Shown here piece by piece: positions 23,111-30,673 of a DNA stretch of 64,000 nucleotides. Source of the stretch: Halomicrobium salinisoli (GTDB taxonomy: Archaea; Halobacteriota; Halobacteria; Halobacteriales; Haloarculaceae); NCBI RefSeq assembly GCF_020405185.1, contig NZ_CP084463.1, positions 496,001 through 560,000 on the forward strand, given 5' to 3'. Both the position numbers and the translations under genes were made by a program. The notes beneath the pieces were generated by a model. It searched no databases and was not told where the DNA came from. It saw only the letters and a list, made by a program, of their open reading frames with translations. The stretch's first letter is position 1; each line of letters opens with the position of its first letter.

Positions 23111-24541
23111 TCACTCCAGCGCGTGCTCGACGCTCGCGGCGACGCTGCGGGCCTTCTCCGCGAGTTCCTCGGAGACGTGGCCGGCCGCGACCGCCTCGTC
23201 CAATTCGTCGTCGTCCACCCGCTCGACCGTGCCGTCGGCGTGTTTCACCACGTCCACGTGGAGGTCGACGTACCGGACGCCGTCGGGGAACACCTCCACG
23301 GGCGTGCAGACGTTGACGTAGGTGCCGCGGCGCTGCCCGTCGCTGCCGCGGTACACCGTCGGGTACCACCACCGTCCCTCGCGGACCTTGGTAGTGGCGA
23401 CGTCGCCCGCCTGCCGCTCGACGCCCAGGCCGTCGTAGGTCCCGCCGGGGGACATCTCACGCTCCAGCGTGACCGTCCCGTCCGGGTCGACGGCCTCGAC
23501 GCTGGCGTCGCCCAGCGTGAACAGCCGGCCGTCGGGCTTGCCGTGCTCGATTCCCACGGAGTCGCCCTCGCGCGGGCCGTACTGCCCGGTCACCGCCTCG
23601 AAGGGGAAGTCCGACTCGCCGGTCCGGAACCCGTCGGCCACCGCCTCGGCGAGGTCGACCCCGCCGGACGCGCTCGCCGAACCGGCCTTGGTCCGGTGGT
23701 GGCCCGGCATCGTCGCCGTCACGTCGCGGCGGACCCCGTCGAGCTCGAAGCGGGACTCGCGGCCGAACCAGACCCACGCCGTCGCCGCCGGGGCGACGTA
23801 GCAGTGGGGCGCGGCGTCGTCGGGCGACGGGGCGTCCTCGACGGCGGCGTCGACGGTCTCGGCCCGCTCGTTCGCGGCGTCGAGCGCGCCGCCCAGCGCG
23901 TCCAGGCCGGCGTCGTCGCTGGCGCGGTCCCAGGTGATGCCCCAGCCCTCGCGGGGGTCCGTCGGCAGCACGTCGGCCAGCTCCGGCCCGTTCACGTCGG
24001 TCGACCCGCCGCGGACCAGCGTCGCGAGCGCACCGTGTGCGCGGACGGTCGTGTCCAGCACCGGCCGGCCGCCGGTCCACGGTGCCGTCGGCTCGTCGAC
24101 CTGGACGCGTAGCACGTCGCCCTCCTCGATCCGTCGCTCGGTCTTCGAGTACGGCAGGAACCCCTCCGGGTCGACGCCGGCCGCCGTCGCCGGCACCGCG
24201 TCGGCCGGGTCGACGGCGGTCAGTTCGACGACGGCGCCCCCGCCCAGCGTCTCGGTCACCTCGCCGGCGTACACCGCGCCGCGGGGCGTCGGGTCCGCCC
24301 AGGCCATTGCGTCCCGGCCGACCGCGCGCAGGCGCTCGACGACGGCGGCGACCGTCTCCGGGTCGCCCGCGATGCCGACCCCCTGGCGGTCGTCGGTCGT
24401 CGTCACGGTCGCCCGCGGCCGCTCGTCGGGAAACTCGCGGTCGAACCGCTCGTCGATGGCCGGCGACGGCAGGGCGACGCCCACGTCCGACAGCAGCTCG
24501 GTCAGCGCCGTCGCGTAGATGCCCCGCACCCGGACCGTCAT
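23111..24541 (-). CDS. FAU-1 family RNA-binding protein / ribonuclease (DUF402)
   Basis: This 476-residue protein matches archaeal FAU-1 (AU-1), an RNase E/G-related enzyme that binds or cuts A/U-rich RNA and is implicated in rRNA maturation. The N-terminus (MTVRVRGIYATALTELL) and the S1-like region are followed by the C-terminal DUF402 domain (about 320-470, with TYVNVCTPVEVFPDGVRYVD and DLHVDVV). Its ATG overlaps the stop codon of the upstream small gene by ATGA, so the two are translationally coupled. Confidence 0.88.
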   Translation of the reverse strand: MTVRVRGIYATALTELLSDVGVALPSPAIDERFDREFPDERPRATVTTTDDRQGVGIAGDPETVAAVVERLRAVGRDAMAWADPTPRGAVYAGEVTETLGGGAVVELTAVDPADAVPATAAGVDPEGFLPYSKTERRIEEGDVLRVQVDEPTAPWTGGRPVLDTTVRAHGALATLVRGGSTDVNGPELADVLPTDPREGWGITWDRASDDAGLDALGGALDAANERAETVDAAVEDAPSPDDAAPHCYVAPAATAWVWFGRESRFELDGVRRDVTATMPGHHRTKAGSASASGGVDLAEAVADGFRTGESDFPFEAVTGQYGPREGDSVGIEHGKPDGRLFTLGDASVEAVDPDGTVTLEREMSPGGTYDGLGVERQAGDVATTKVREGRWWYPTVYRGSDGQRRGTYVNVCTPVEVFPDGVRYVDLHVDVVKHADGTVERVDDDELDEAVAAGHVSEELAEKARSVAASVEHALE

Positions 24542-24912
24542 AGGTCGTCGCGGTCGGCGGCGAAGCGGACCCGGTCGTGGACGGTCGGGCCCAGCGTCAG
24601 TTCGACGGCGTCCTCCGAGAGGACGCGCCCGCCCTCGACGTAGACGCCCCAGGTGTCGAACCGGAGGTACCCCCGGATGTCGTCGGCGTGGGTGAACAGG
24701 TCGAGGTACTCGACCGTATGTTCCTGGATGTCGCTGCTGCTGTGGGCGCGGTCCATGTCCGAGTAGACCGTCTCGCGGCCGTCGAAGAAGGCCTCGAGTT
24801 CCTCGGCCGCCGCCTCCGTCGCGTCGGCGACGGCGTCGGACGCCGCCCGAATCTCGTCGGTCGAGAGGCCGGCCTCGCGCAGCGCCGCCTGCTCGCGGGA
24901 GCTGAAGTGCAT
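24538..24912 (-). CDS. DUF7532-like small conserved protein
   Basis: This 124-residue acidic protein is upstream of and overlaps the FAU-1 gene (ATGA). It starts MHFSSREQAALREAGLSTDE and contains Asp/His-rich segments (DLFTHADDIRGY). Its coupling to FAU-1 suggests a link to RNA metabolism, but no function is established. Confidence 0.8.
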   Translation of the reverse strand: MHFSSREQAALREAGLSTDEIRAASDAVADATEAAAEELEAFFDGRETVYSDMDRAHSSSDIQEHTVEYLDLFTHADDIRGYLRFDTWGVYVEGGRVLSEDAVELTLGPTVHDRVRFAADRDDL

Positions 24913-24959
24913 GCCAGCGCTTCGCGGGCCCGGTAGGAAAACGTCGCGGTCCCGGAGCG

Positions 24960-25115
24960 CTACAGCGCGTTCAGCAGGAGGATCATGAAGCCGAAGGCGG
25001 CCCCGACCGCGACGACAGTTCGCGGGTCGAAGCGGATCGTATTCTGGTCTTCCGCGTCGAAGTACCGCACCAGTCCGGCGCTGGACATCAGGCCACCGCC
25101 GTCGTTGCTGCTCAT
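24960..25115 (-). CDS. secG: Preprotein translocase Sec61-beta subunit
   Basis: This 51-residue tail-anchored subunit of the SecYE-beta channel begins [20 protein letters not shown], the archaeal Sec61-beta hallmark. After FDPRTVV it has one membrane helix (about 31-49). The ATG at 25115 gives the usual family length; the open frame upstream is not conserved. Confidence 0.93.
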   Translation of the reverse strand: MSSNDGGGLMSSAGLVRYFDAEDQNTIRFDPRTVVAVGAAFGFMILLLNAL

Positions 25116-25262
25116 ACTGGACTCTGGTCCCCGGGCCGGAGTAAGCTTTTCCCTTCGGCCGCCCGGCGACGGTCGACACCGGTCCGTCGCACTTCGGGTG
25201 TGCGCGGCCGGCGAGCGCGGTGACAATCCTTATCCCGCCTGCCGGGTAAGTACGTGGCGAGT

Positions 25263-25529
25263 ATGTCTGTCACGCTCAAGGACTTCTACGCCGACTGGTG
25301 TGGTCCGTGCAAGACCCAGGACCCCATCCTGGAGGAACTCGAGGAGGACTGGCCGGACGTCGACTTCGAGAAGGTCAACGTCGACGAGGAGCAGGACGTG
25401 GCCAACGAGTACCAGGTCCGCTCGCTCCCGACGCTCGTCGTCGAGAACGACGACGGCGTCGTCGAACGCTTCGTCGGCGTCACCCAGCGCGACGACCTCG
25501 AAGACGCCCTGCAGACGGCCGAAGCGTAA
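25263..25529 (+). CDS. Thioredoxin
   Basis: This 88-residue thioredoxin-fold protein has WCGPC at 12-16 and the cis-proline loop RSLPTLVV. It is shorter than bacterial thioredoxin and lacks the first strand, as in several archaeal forms. It is expected to reduce protein disulfides in the cytoplasm. TATA-like CCTTATC lies about 30 bp before the ATG; a GTG three codons upstream is less likely. Confidence 0.93.
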   Translation: MSVTLKDFYADWCGPCKTQDPILEELEEDWPDVDFEKVNVDEEQDVANEYQVRSLPTLVVENDDGVVERFVGVTQRDDLEDALQTAEA

Positions 25530-25619
25530 CTGCCGCTTTCTCGGCGGCTCATCGGCCGCCTCGCGTCGCTACCGTCCAGTAGCGGCGTCACCGGTTGTGA
25601 CCGATCTCGTCCCCCCGTC

Positions 25620-25757
25620 GCTCGCGTGTCGTTCGCTCCGCTCACTCCCGCTCGCAATAACGAGATCCTCGCTATCGCTCGGATCTCGCCGCTCGCGTGT
25701 CGCTCACTCCGTTCGCTCCCGCTCGCCTGTATCGAGGGCTCCCTTCGGTCGCCCTCG
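25620..25757 (+). repeat. Direct repeat and hairpins in a convergent gap
   Basis: Two near-identical 35-bp copies start GCTCGCGTGTCG (25620-25655 and 25691-25726). Between and after them are hairpins: 25661-25688 (8-bp stem CGAGATCC, 12-nt loop variant TCGCTATCGCTC) and 25733-25757 (7-bp stem CGAGGGC, loop TCCCTTCGGTC). They lie 3' of thioredoxin and 3' of the F420 reductase gene. Confidence 0.65.
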
Positions 25758-25760
25758 CTC

Positions 25761-26429
25761 CTACCGAAACTCCAGCCCCAGATCGTGCATCCCGTCGTTG
25801 TGCCGCGCGACGTTGATCAACAGCGGCGTCACCGCCTCCACCTCGGCGGCGTTCTCCAGGGGGCCGCCGTCGAGCGCCCGGAGCCCATCGATGGACTCGG
25901 CCAGTTCCATCACGGTCGCCTTGGCGTCGCCGTCGTCGCCGACGACGACGGTGTCCCAGTCGAAGGTGACGTCGAGGTTCGCCAGCCGGCCGGCCGCGAG
26001 GTTGTGGAAGGCGCCGACGACGGGGACGTCCTCGGGCGCCGCGCCGGCGGCCAGCTGCGTCACGCTGCCGGCGCCGGGCCGGTTGTAGTGAAAGCCCGCC
26101 TCGTCGCGCTTCATACCGACGGCTGGGGAGACGAGCACGTCGGTCGGCTCCAGTTCGTCGGCCACGGCCTCGACCGTGTCCGTCAGGTGGTAGGCCGGGA
26201 CGGCGGCGACGACCACGTCCGCCCGCGCGGCCGCCTCCTCGTTGGCGAGCCCGTCGATCGACACCTCGACGCCGCGGCTGTCCAGCTCCGTCTCGTACTC
26301 CTCGGCCTTGTTCGCGGCGCGGTCGGCGTCCCGCGAGCCGACGATCACGTCGTGCGGCGAGTCGTAGGCCCACCGCAGCGCCAGTCCCTCACCGATGTCG
26401 CCCGTGCCGCCGAGCAGCGCGATGTCCAT
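25761..26429 (-). CDS. npdG: NADPH-dependent F420 reductase
   Basis: This 222-residue Rossmann protein moves hydride between NADPH and coenzyme F420. The dinucleotide motif is GGTGDIG (7-13), and SRD then DRAANKAEEY follows the NADP-selecting strand. It also has the family phrases SPAVGMKR and GAFHNLAAGRL. Length and motifs match archaeal F420H2:NADP oxidoreductase. The HAD gene upstream is on the same strand. Confidence 0.9.
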   Translation of the reverse strand: MDIALLGGTGDIGEGLALRWAYDSPHDVIVGSRDADRAANKAEEYETELDSRGVEVSIDGLANEEAAARADVVVAAVPAYHLTDTVEAVADELEPTDVLVSPAVGMKRDEAGFHYNRPGAGSVTQLAAGAAPEDVPVVGAFHNLAAGRLANLDVTFDWDTVVVGDDGDAKATVMELAESIDGLRALDGGPLENAAEVEAVTPLLINVARHNDGMHDLGLEFR

Positions 26430-26540
26430 GTCGGTTGGTTGGACGAACGGCGAATAAGCGTTGTGCGACCGGCCGAGGTTGCCTCGGTCCCGGAGACGGC
26501 CGAACGTGTGCGTCTCGCCCGGCAGGTCCGGCCGAGACGG

Positions 26541-27404
26541 CTACTCCAGCAGGTCGGGCAGGTCGTTGACGCTCTCGACCACCGCGGACGCTCCCTCGCC
26601 GCTGTACTTCCGGCGTCCCTCGTCGCCGGTGAGACCGCCGGTCAGCACGCCCACGCCGTAGTAGACCCGGTCGTCGGCCGCGTCGGCGTTGACCGCCGTC
26701 CGCACGTCGTCGAGCGTGTCGCCGGCGAAGGCCACCCGCTCGGCGTCGAAGCGCTCGGCCAGCGTCACTAACGCGGCCGGGTCGGGCTTGCCCTCGTCCC
26801 AGTCGTCCATCGTGAAGCGGTGTTCGTCGGGCACGTCCAGGCCGGCCCGCTCCAGCGCGATATCGGCCTCCGCGGCTGGTCGACCGGTCAGGACGCCCAC
26901 GTCGTAGCGCTCCTCCAGCGCGGCGATCGTCTCCGCCTCGACGATGACCGGCTCGTCGTGGATGAAGCCGGGCGCGTCGATGTCCGGCTCGCCGCCCTCC
27001 AGATCGCGGTACAGGTCGCTCCCGAGGTACAGCTGCTGGAAGACGTCCCGCAGCCGCTCGGGGTCCCACTCGTCGACGACGCCCTCGGCGTCGGCGTCGG
27101 GGAGCGCGTCCCGGACCACGGCCTTCGCCGCGTCCAGCCCGCCGCCGCGCTCGGCGATGCGGTCGGTGAACTCGTCGACGTCGAGGCCGAGCCCGGCCCG
27201 CGAGCCCAGCACGTACAGCGCCGCCGCGTCGGTCAGCTCCCAGTCGTTGTTGAACCCGCCGGCGTCCTTGAACGGCTGGATGTCGGCCTTCTCGATGGTC
27301 TCGCCGTACACACGCTCGACGGACTCGACGACCGCGCGCCGGTAGGAGTCGGCCACGTCCACCAGCACGCCGTCGACGTCGAGCACGACCGCGTCCACGT
27401 TCAT
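26541..27404 (-). CDS. HAD-superfamily phosphatase, TIGR01548-like
   Basis: This 287-residue HAD hydrolase has motif I DVDGVLVD with nucleophile D9 and acid D11. The motif II threonine is in TGRP, the motif III lysine in [10 protein letters not shown], and the motif IV acidic pair in FAGDTLDDV. The family has been suggested to act in histidine or sugar phosphate metabolism. The ATG at 27404 gives [12 protein letters not shown]; an upstream ATG adds 13 residues. Confidence 0.85.
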   Translation of the reverse strand: MNVDAVVLDVDGVLVDVADSYRRAVVESVERVYGETIEKADIQPFKDAGGFNNDWELTDAAALYVLGSRAGLGLDVDEFTDRIAERGGGLDAAKAVVRDALPDADAEGVVDEWDPERLRDVFQQLYLGSDLYRDLEGGEPDIDAPGFIHDEPVIVEAETIAALEERYDVGVLTGRPAAEADIALERAGLDVPDEHRFTMDDWDEGKPDPAALVTLAERFDAERVAFAGDTLDDVRTAVNADAADDRVYYGVGVLTGGLTGDEGRRKYSGEGASAVVESVNDLPDLLE

Positions 27405-27483
27405 GTGCGCTCTCTCGCGGCCGGCCCACATTTCGCTTCCCATTCGGGGCGTCGGCGGCCCAGCCAGTGGCGGCGCCGCGACG

Positions 27484-27894
27484 TTACTCCGGCACGCCCG
27501 GCCCCGACTCCCGGGCCCGGTAGAGCGTCACGCCGCCCGACAGCGACGCCCGCTCGACGGGAATCGCCGGCGCGTCGCCGCCGAGGGTGGTGAACAGGAA
27601 GGCCGCGTCCGCCGCGCGGGCGGCCTCCCACGCCGGTCGATGCAGCTCCGGCGGGACGTTCAGCGCGTAGACGGCGTCCGCGCCGGCGTAGACCGCCGGG
27701 TCCGGATCGGTCACGTCGTCGCGGACGAAGCGAACGCCGTCGGGCACCGCCCTGTCGACGACGTCGGTGGCGGTCACGTCGACCCCGCGGTCGGCCAGCC
27801 CCGCGGCGACCGCCGGCCGCCGTCCGACCCCGACTTCGACGACCCGGTCGAAGGCCGCCAACCGCTCGACGATGGCGTCGCGGGCACCGGTCAT
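27484..27894 (-). CDS. UPF0146 family protein
   Basis: This 136-residue protein has a truncated Rossmann/methyltransferase-like start ([21 protein letters not shown]) and VTATDVVDR as the second strand motif. It matches UPF0146, a family present across archaea with unknown function. It is divergent from archaemetzincin with only 39 bp between starts, so the promoters overlap. Confidence 0.88.
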   Translation of the reverse strand: MTGARDAIVERLAAFDRVVEVGVGRRPAVAAGLADRGVDVTATDVVDRAVPDGVRFVRDDVTDPDPAVYAGADAVYALNVPPELHRPAWEAARAADAAFLFTTLGGDAPAIPVERASLSGGVTLYRARESGPGVPE

Positions 27895-27897
27895 GGC

Positions 27898-27916
27898 GGG
27901 ATGTTTATGGTATCCC
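27898..27916 (+). promoter_or_regulatory. Archaemetzincin promoter TATA within inverted repeat
   Basis: The TATA-like GTTTATGG (27903-27910) is flanked by GGGAT and ATCCC. The ATG at 27934 is about 28 bp downstream, predicting a leaderless mRNA. The dyad could be an operator serving both divergent genes. Confidence 0.4.
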
Positions 27917-27933
27917 CACCCATATCGGTTGGC

Positions 27934-28455
27934 ATGCACGTCGACGTCGTGCCGGTGGGTGACATCTCGGCCCGGGTCAAGCGGGAGGCCTCCGACGGCC
28001 TGCGCTCGGTGTACGACTGCGAGGTCACCATGCACGATCCGGAGTCGGTGCCGACCGGCGCGTACGACGCCAACCGCGACCAGTATCGCGCGGAGGAGTT
28101 CATCGACCTGGCTCAGCGGGTGGGGGACGGCAGCAAGAACATCGCGATCACGGCACACGACCTCTACTACCGGCGGCGAAACTACGTCTTCGGGCTGGCG
28201 TACCTCTCCGGCAGCGGGAGCGTCATCTCGACCAACCGCCTCCAGACGTCCTCCGACGGCGGCTTCTCGAACCGGTCGGCGGGCGACATCTTCGCCGACC
28301 GCGTCCGCAAGGAGGTCGTCCACGAGATCGGCCACACGCTCGGCCTCGAGCACTGCGACAACAAGCGCTGCGTCATGAACTTCTCGCCGACCGTCCGCGA
28401 GGTCGACGTCAAGGAGCAGTCGCTGTGTGGCTCCTGCCAGCGGCAACTCGACTGA
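27934..28455 (+). CDS. amzA: Archaemetzincin zinc protease
   Basis: This 173-residue metzincin has the catalytic zinc motif HEIGHTLGLEH at 130-140. It is followed by the four-cysteine second zinc site C141, C146, C165 and C168, and the met-turn in CVMNFSP. It is predicted to be an intracellular endopeptidase of unknown substrate. A 17-bp motif related to the palindromic element at 56199 follows its stop codon. Confidence 0.93.
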   Translation: MHVDVVPVGDISARVKREASDGLRSVYDCEVTMHDPESVPTGAYDANRDQYRAEEFIDLAQRVGDGSKNIAITAHDLYYRRRNYVFGLAYLSGSGSVISTNRLQTSSDGGFSNRSAGDIFADRVRKEVVHEIGHTLGLEHCDNKRCVMNFSPTVREVDVKEQSLCGSCQRQLD

Positions 28456-28470
28456 GACGGACTGTCGTAG
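28454..28470 (+). repeat. Partial copy of the ACGGACTGTCGTAG 3'-end motif
   Basis: GAGACGGACTGTCGTAG starts inside the amzA stop codon and differs by one base from the left arm of the element at 56198-56214. The matching right arm is not obvious here, so it may be a decayed copy. Confidence 0.5.
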
Positions 28471-28607
28471 CCACGGTCCGAGTCGTTCGCCGGATTTGAA
28501 CGATCACGCCGGCATCGGGCGACGACGGGTCGTCTGATTGGCCCGCAATCCCCGGACCCCTCGCCACCAAATCAGTTAGGCAACATCGCTATTTAGTGTG
28601 TACTATT

Positions 28608-28622
28608 ATGACACGTTGTCAT
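28608..28622 (+). promoter_or_regulatory. Inverted repeat overlapping start codon of acidic small protein
   Basis: ATGACA-CGT-TGTCAT covers the predicted transcription and translation start at 28621. A TATA-like ATTTAGT (28591-28597) is about 27 bp upstream. A protein bound here would block initiation. Confidence 0.4.
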
Positions 28623-28827
28623 GAGCGAAAGTCCATCCAACTCCAGCGCCGAGGACCTGAGCGACCTCTTCGTCTCCGTCACGGGTGACGACTCCGTCAC
28701 GGAGCGCCAGGAGGAGGACCAGACCGACCGCGAGGTCGCCGAAGAGGAGGAGATCGACGTCGACGACGGCCTCGAAGACGCCGTCGAGGGCGCCGAGATC
28801 GGCACCGTCGGCGACCCGTCGGCCTGA
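28621..28827 (+). CDS. Very acidic small protein of unknown function
   Basis: This 68-residue protein has roughly one third Asp/Glu and begins MSESPSNSSAEDLSDLFVSV. It has no cysteines or hydrophobic segment and is probably partly disordered. The TATA box and start spacing indicate a leaderless transcript, which supports the gene despite its size. I do not recognise the family. Confidence 0.65.
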   Translation: MSESPSNSSAEDLSDLFVSVTGDDSVTERQEEDQTDREVAEEEEIDVDDGLEDAVEGAEIGTVGDPSA

Positions 28828-29097
28828 TACCGACGGTCGTGAGCGGTCCCCGAACCGCCCACGCGCAGCGGTGCGGTCGCGCCGGTCCGGTCGTCGCTCG
28901 ACCGAGTCCGACGCGGGCGTCCGCCGCCTCTTCTCGGGAGTCGACACGCCGCATCACTCCGAGCGTCGCGCATCGACGCTCCGGGGCCCCGACCGACCAC
29001 GTCGACCGACCGGACGACCGCCGGAAACCGACGGCTACGGCGGTCGTACTGGCCGACGCTACCGGGGACACTTGGGGCTGGGGCCCGATGTGTCAGT

Positions 29098-30147
29098 ATG
29101 CCATCGGATTCCTCCGACCGGTGTGGCTACCGCCTGAACGTCGGCGTCGACGAGGTCGGTTCGGGCGAGCCCTGCGACCGGCCGACGTGGGAGGACCACG
29201 ACCGCTGTGTCTGGCACGCCGAAGTCGACGGCAAGACGCAGGAGCAACTCGAGGACGCCCGGTCCGGGGGCGACGACGACCTGGACGGCGCGTACCTCCG
29301 GGGGGCGTCGCTCGTCGGCGTCGACTGGTTCGCCGACGCGTCGCTGGTCGGCGCGGACTTCTCGGACGCCATGCTCGTCGACGCCGACCTCTCCGGCGCC
29401 GATCTCACGCTGGCGACGCTGACGGACGCGAACGGGATCAACGCGGACTTCGCCGGTGCGAACCTGGAAGGCGCCATCTTCACGAACGCCGACCTCCGGC
29501 GCGCGAACCTGCTGGGCGCCTACCTCAACGACGCGGTGCTCACCGACGTCCACGTCGGCGAGGAGACCGACTTCGGCGACCTGTCCGTCTACGAGCGCGA
29601 GGCCGTCGAGCCCGGATTCGGGAGCAACCACCCGCTGGAGGCCGCGTCGTGGACCTACCGCGAACTCCAGCAACTCTACCGCGACAACGCGCTCCCGAAA
29701 CTGGCCCGCCGGAGCTACAACCTCGAGAAGGACGCTCGGCGCCGCCTCGCCTGGACGCAACGCGACTACGGGAACGCGATCAAGTGGGAGGTCTCGCGGT
29801 GGGTGATGCGCTACGGCTCCAGCCCGTACCGCGTCCTCCTCGTCTCGCTGTTCGTGATCGTGGTCTGCGCGCTGCTGTTCCCGCTCACCGGCGGGATCCA
29901 GGAGACCCAGGGCGGACAGGCCATCACCTACACGATCGAGGACCCCGAGGCGACGCCCCTCTGGTGGACGGCCGAGATCCTGTACAAGAGCCTCTACTTC
30001 AGCATGATCACGTTCGCGACGCTCGGGTACGGCGACATCCAGCCCGTGGGCCCCTACGCCCGCATGCTCGCCGCCGTCGAGACCATCATCGGCTCGCTGC
30101 TGTCTGCCATCCTCGTGTTCGTGCTCACCCGGATCGTCACCTGGTGA
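29098..30147 (+). CDS. Pentapeptide-repeat protein fused to a K+-channel pore
   Basis: This 349-residue protein has three parts. The N-terminal segment has C9, C26, C37 and H40, a possible zinc site. Pentapeptide repeats (about 61-152; A-D-L/F-x-x units such as GADFSDAMLVDADLSGADL) should fold as a right-handed beta-helix. The C-terminal two-helix channel has a first helix at 244-264, a pore region with filter TLGYGD (308-313), and a second helix at 323-347. The filter matches potassium channels, so a tetrameric K+ channel with a cytoplasmic beta-helix sensor is expected. K+ handling is central in salt-in halophiles. Confidence 0.87.
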   Translation: MPSDSSDRCGYRLNVGVDEVGSGEPCDRPTWEDHDRCVWHAEVDGKTQEQLEDARSGGDDDLDGAYLRGASLVGVDWFADASLVGADFSDAMLVDADLSGADLTLATLTDANGINADFAGANLEGAIFTNADLRRANLLGAYLNDAVLTDVHVGEETDFGDLSVYEREAVEPGFGSNHPLEAASWTYRELQQLYRDNALPKLARRSYNLEKDARRRLAWTQRDYGNAIKWEVSRWVMRYGSSPYRVLLVSLFVIVVCALLFPLTGGIQETQGGQAITYTIEDPEATPLWWTAEILYKSLYFSMITFATLGYGDIQPVGPYARMLAAVETIIGSLLSAILVFVLTRIVTW

Positions 30148-30673
30148 GCCGCGGCACTATTCATCTGTTCGTCACTTCGCCCCGGGTTTCGAGTGGAGAA
30201 CGGCGACGATCGGTGGCCGAAAGCGACCGCCTCCCTGCGGTTCACGGGTCACTCCGTTCCCCGATCGCCAGTGAGGTACTCCTCGGTTCGCTCTCCGTTC
30301 GCGGTCAAGGAGGCCTCGTTCCTCCGGCTCACGGGTCACTCCGATCCGCGTTCGCCTGTTCGGAGATCCTTCGCTTCGATCAGGATCTCCTGCGGCTCGC
30401 GGTTCCCTGCGGTCACCGCTCGCCATTAAGGAGGTTCGCTCTCCGAGCGAACCTCCCTACCTCGCGGGTCGCTACGCTCCCCGCTCGGTGTTCCGTGGTT
30501 CTCACGCCGCTCACTTCGTTCGCGGCGTTCAAACCTCCCTACGGCTCACGGGTCACTTCGTTCCCCGTTCGCCTGTTCGGAGGTCGCTCCCGTTGGTCGC
30601 GGCCTCCCTACCTCGCGGGTCGCTGCGCTCCCCGCTCGGTATTAAGGAGACTCCTCCCTTCGGTCGGAGTCTC
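30148..30673 (+). repeat. Hairpin-repeat-rich convergent gap (about 450 bp)
   Basis: There are at least seven hairpins with the TCNCTNCGNTC loop: 30245-30263, 30362-30390 (9-bp stem), 30464-30484, 30504-30528, 30548-30568, 30615-30635 and 30646-30674 (9-bp stem GGAGACTCC, reaching the RLI stop codon). Another hairpin at 30431-30455 has an 11-bp perfect stem GAGGTTCGCTC and loop TCC. Sequence between them is also repeated (CCTCCCTACCTCGCGGGTCG twice; GGCTCACGGGTCACT twice; ATTAAGGAG twice). It separates the convergent channel and RLI genes. No gene is seen. Confidence 0.75.

Noticed and set aside
28488..28505. GTTCAAATC on the minus strand, like a tRNA T-loop
   Set aside because: The flanking bases do not form a T-stem, and no acceptor, D or anticodon arm can be drawn. 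No other tRNA-like signals were found in the window.
30148..30673. CRISPR array
   Set aside because: Repeats are palindromic, unequal in length and spacing, and not separated by unique spacers of constant size. No cas gene is nearby.
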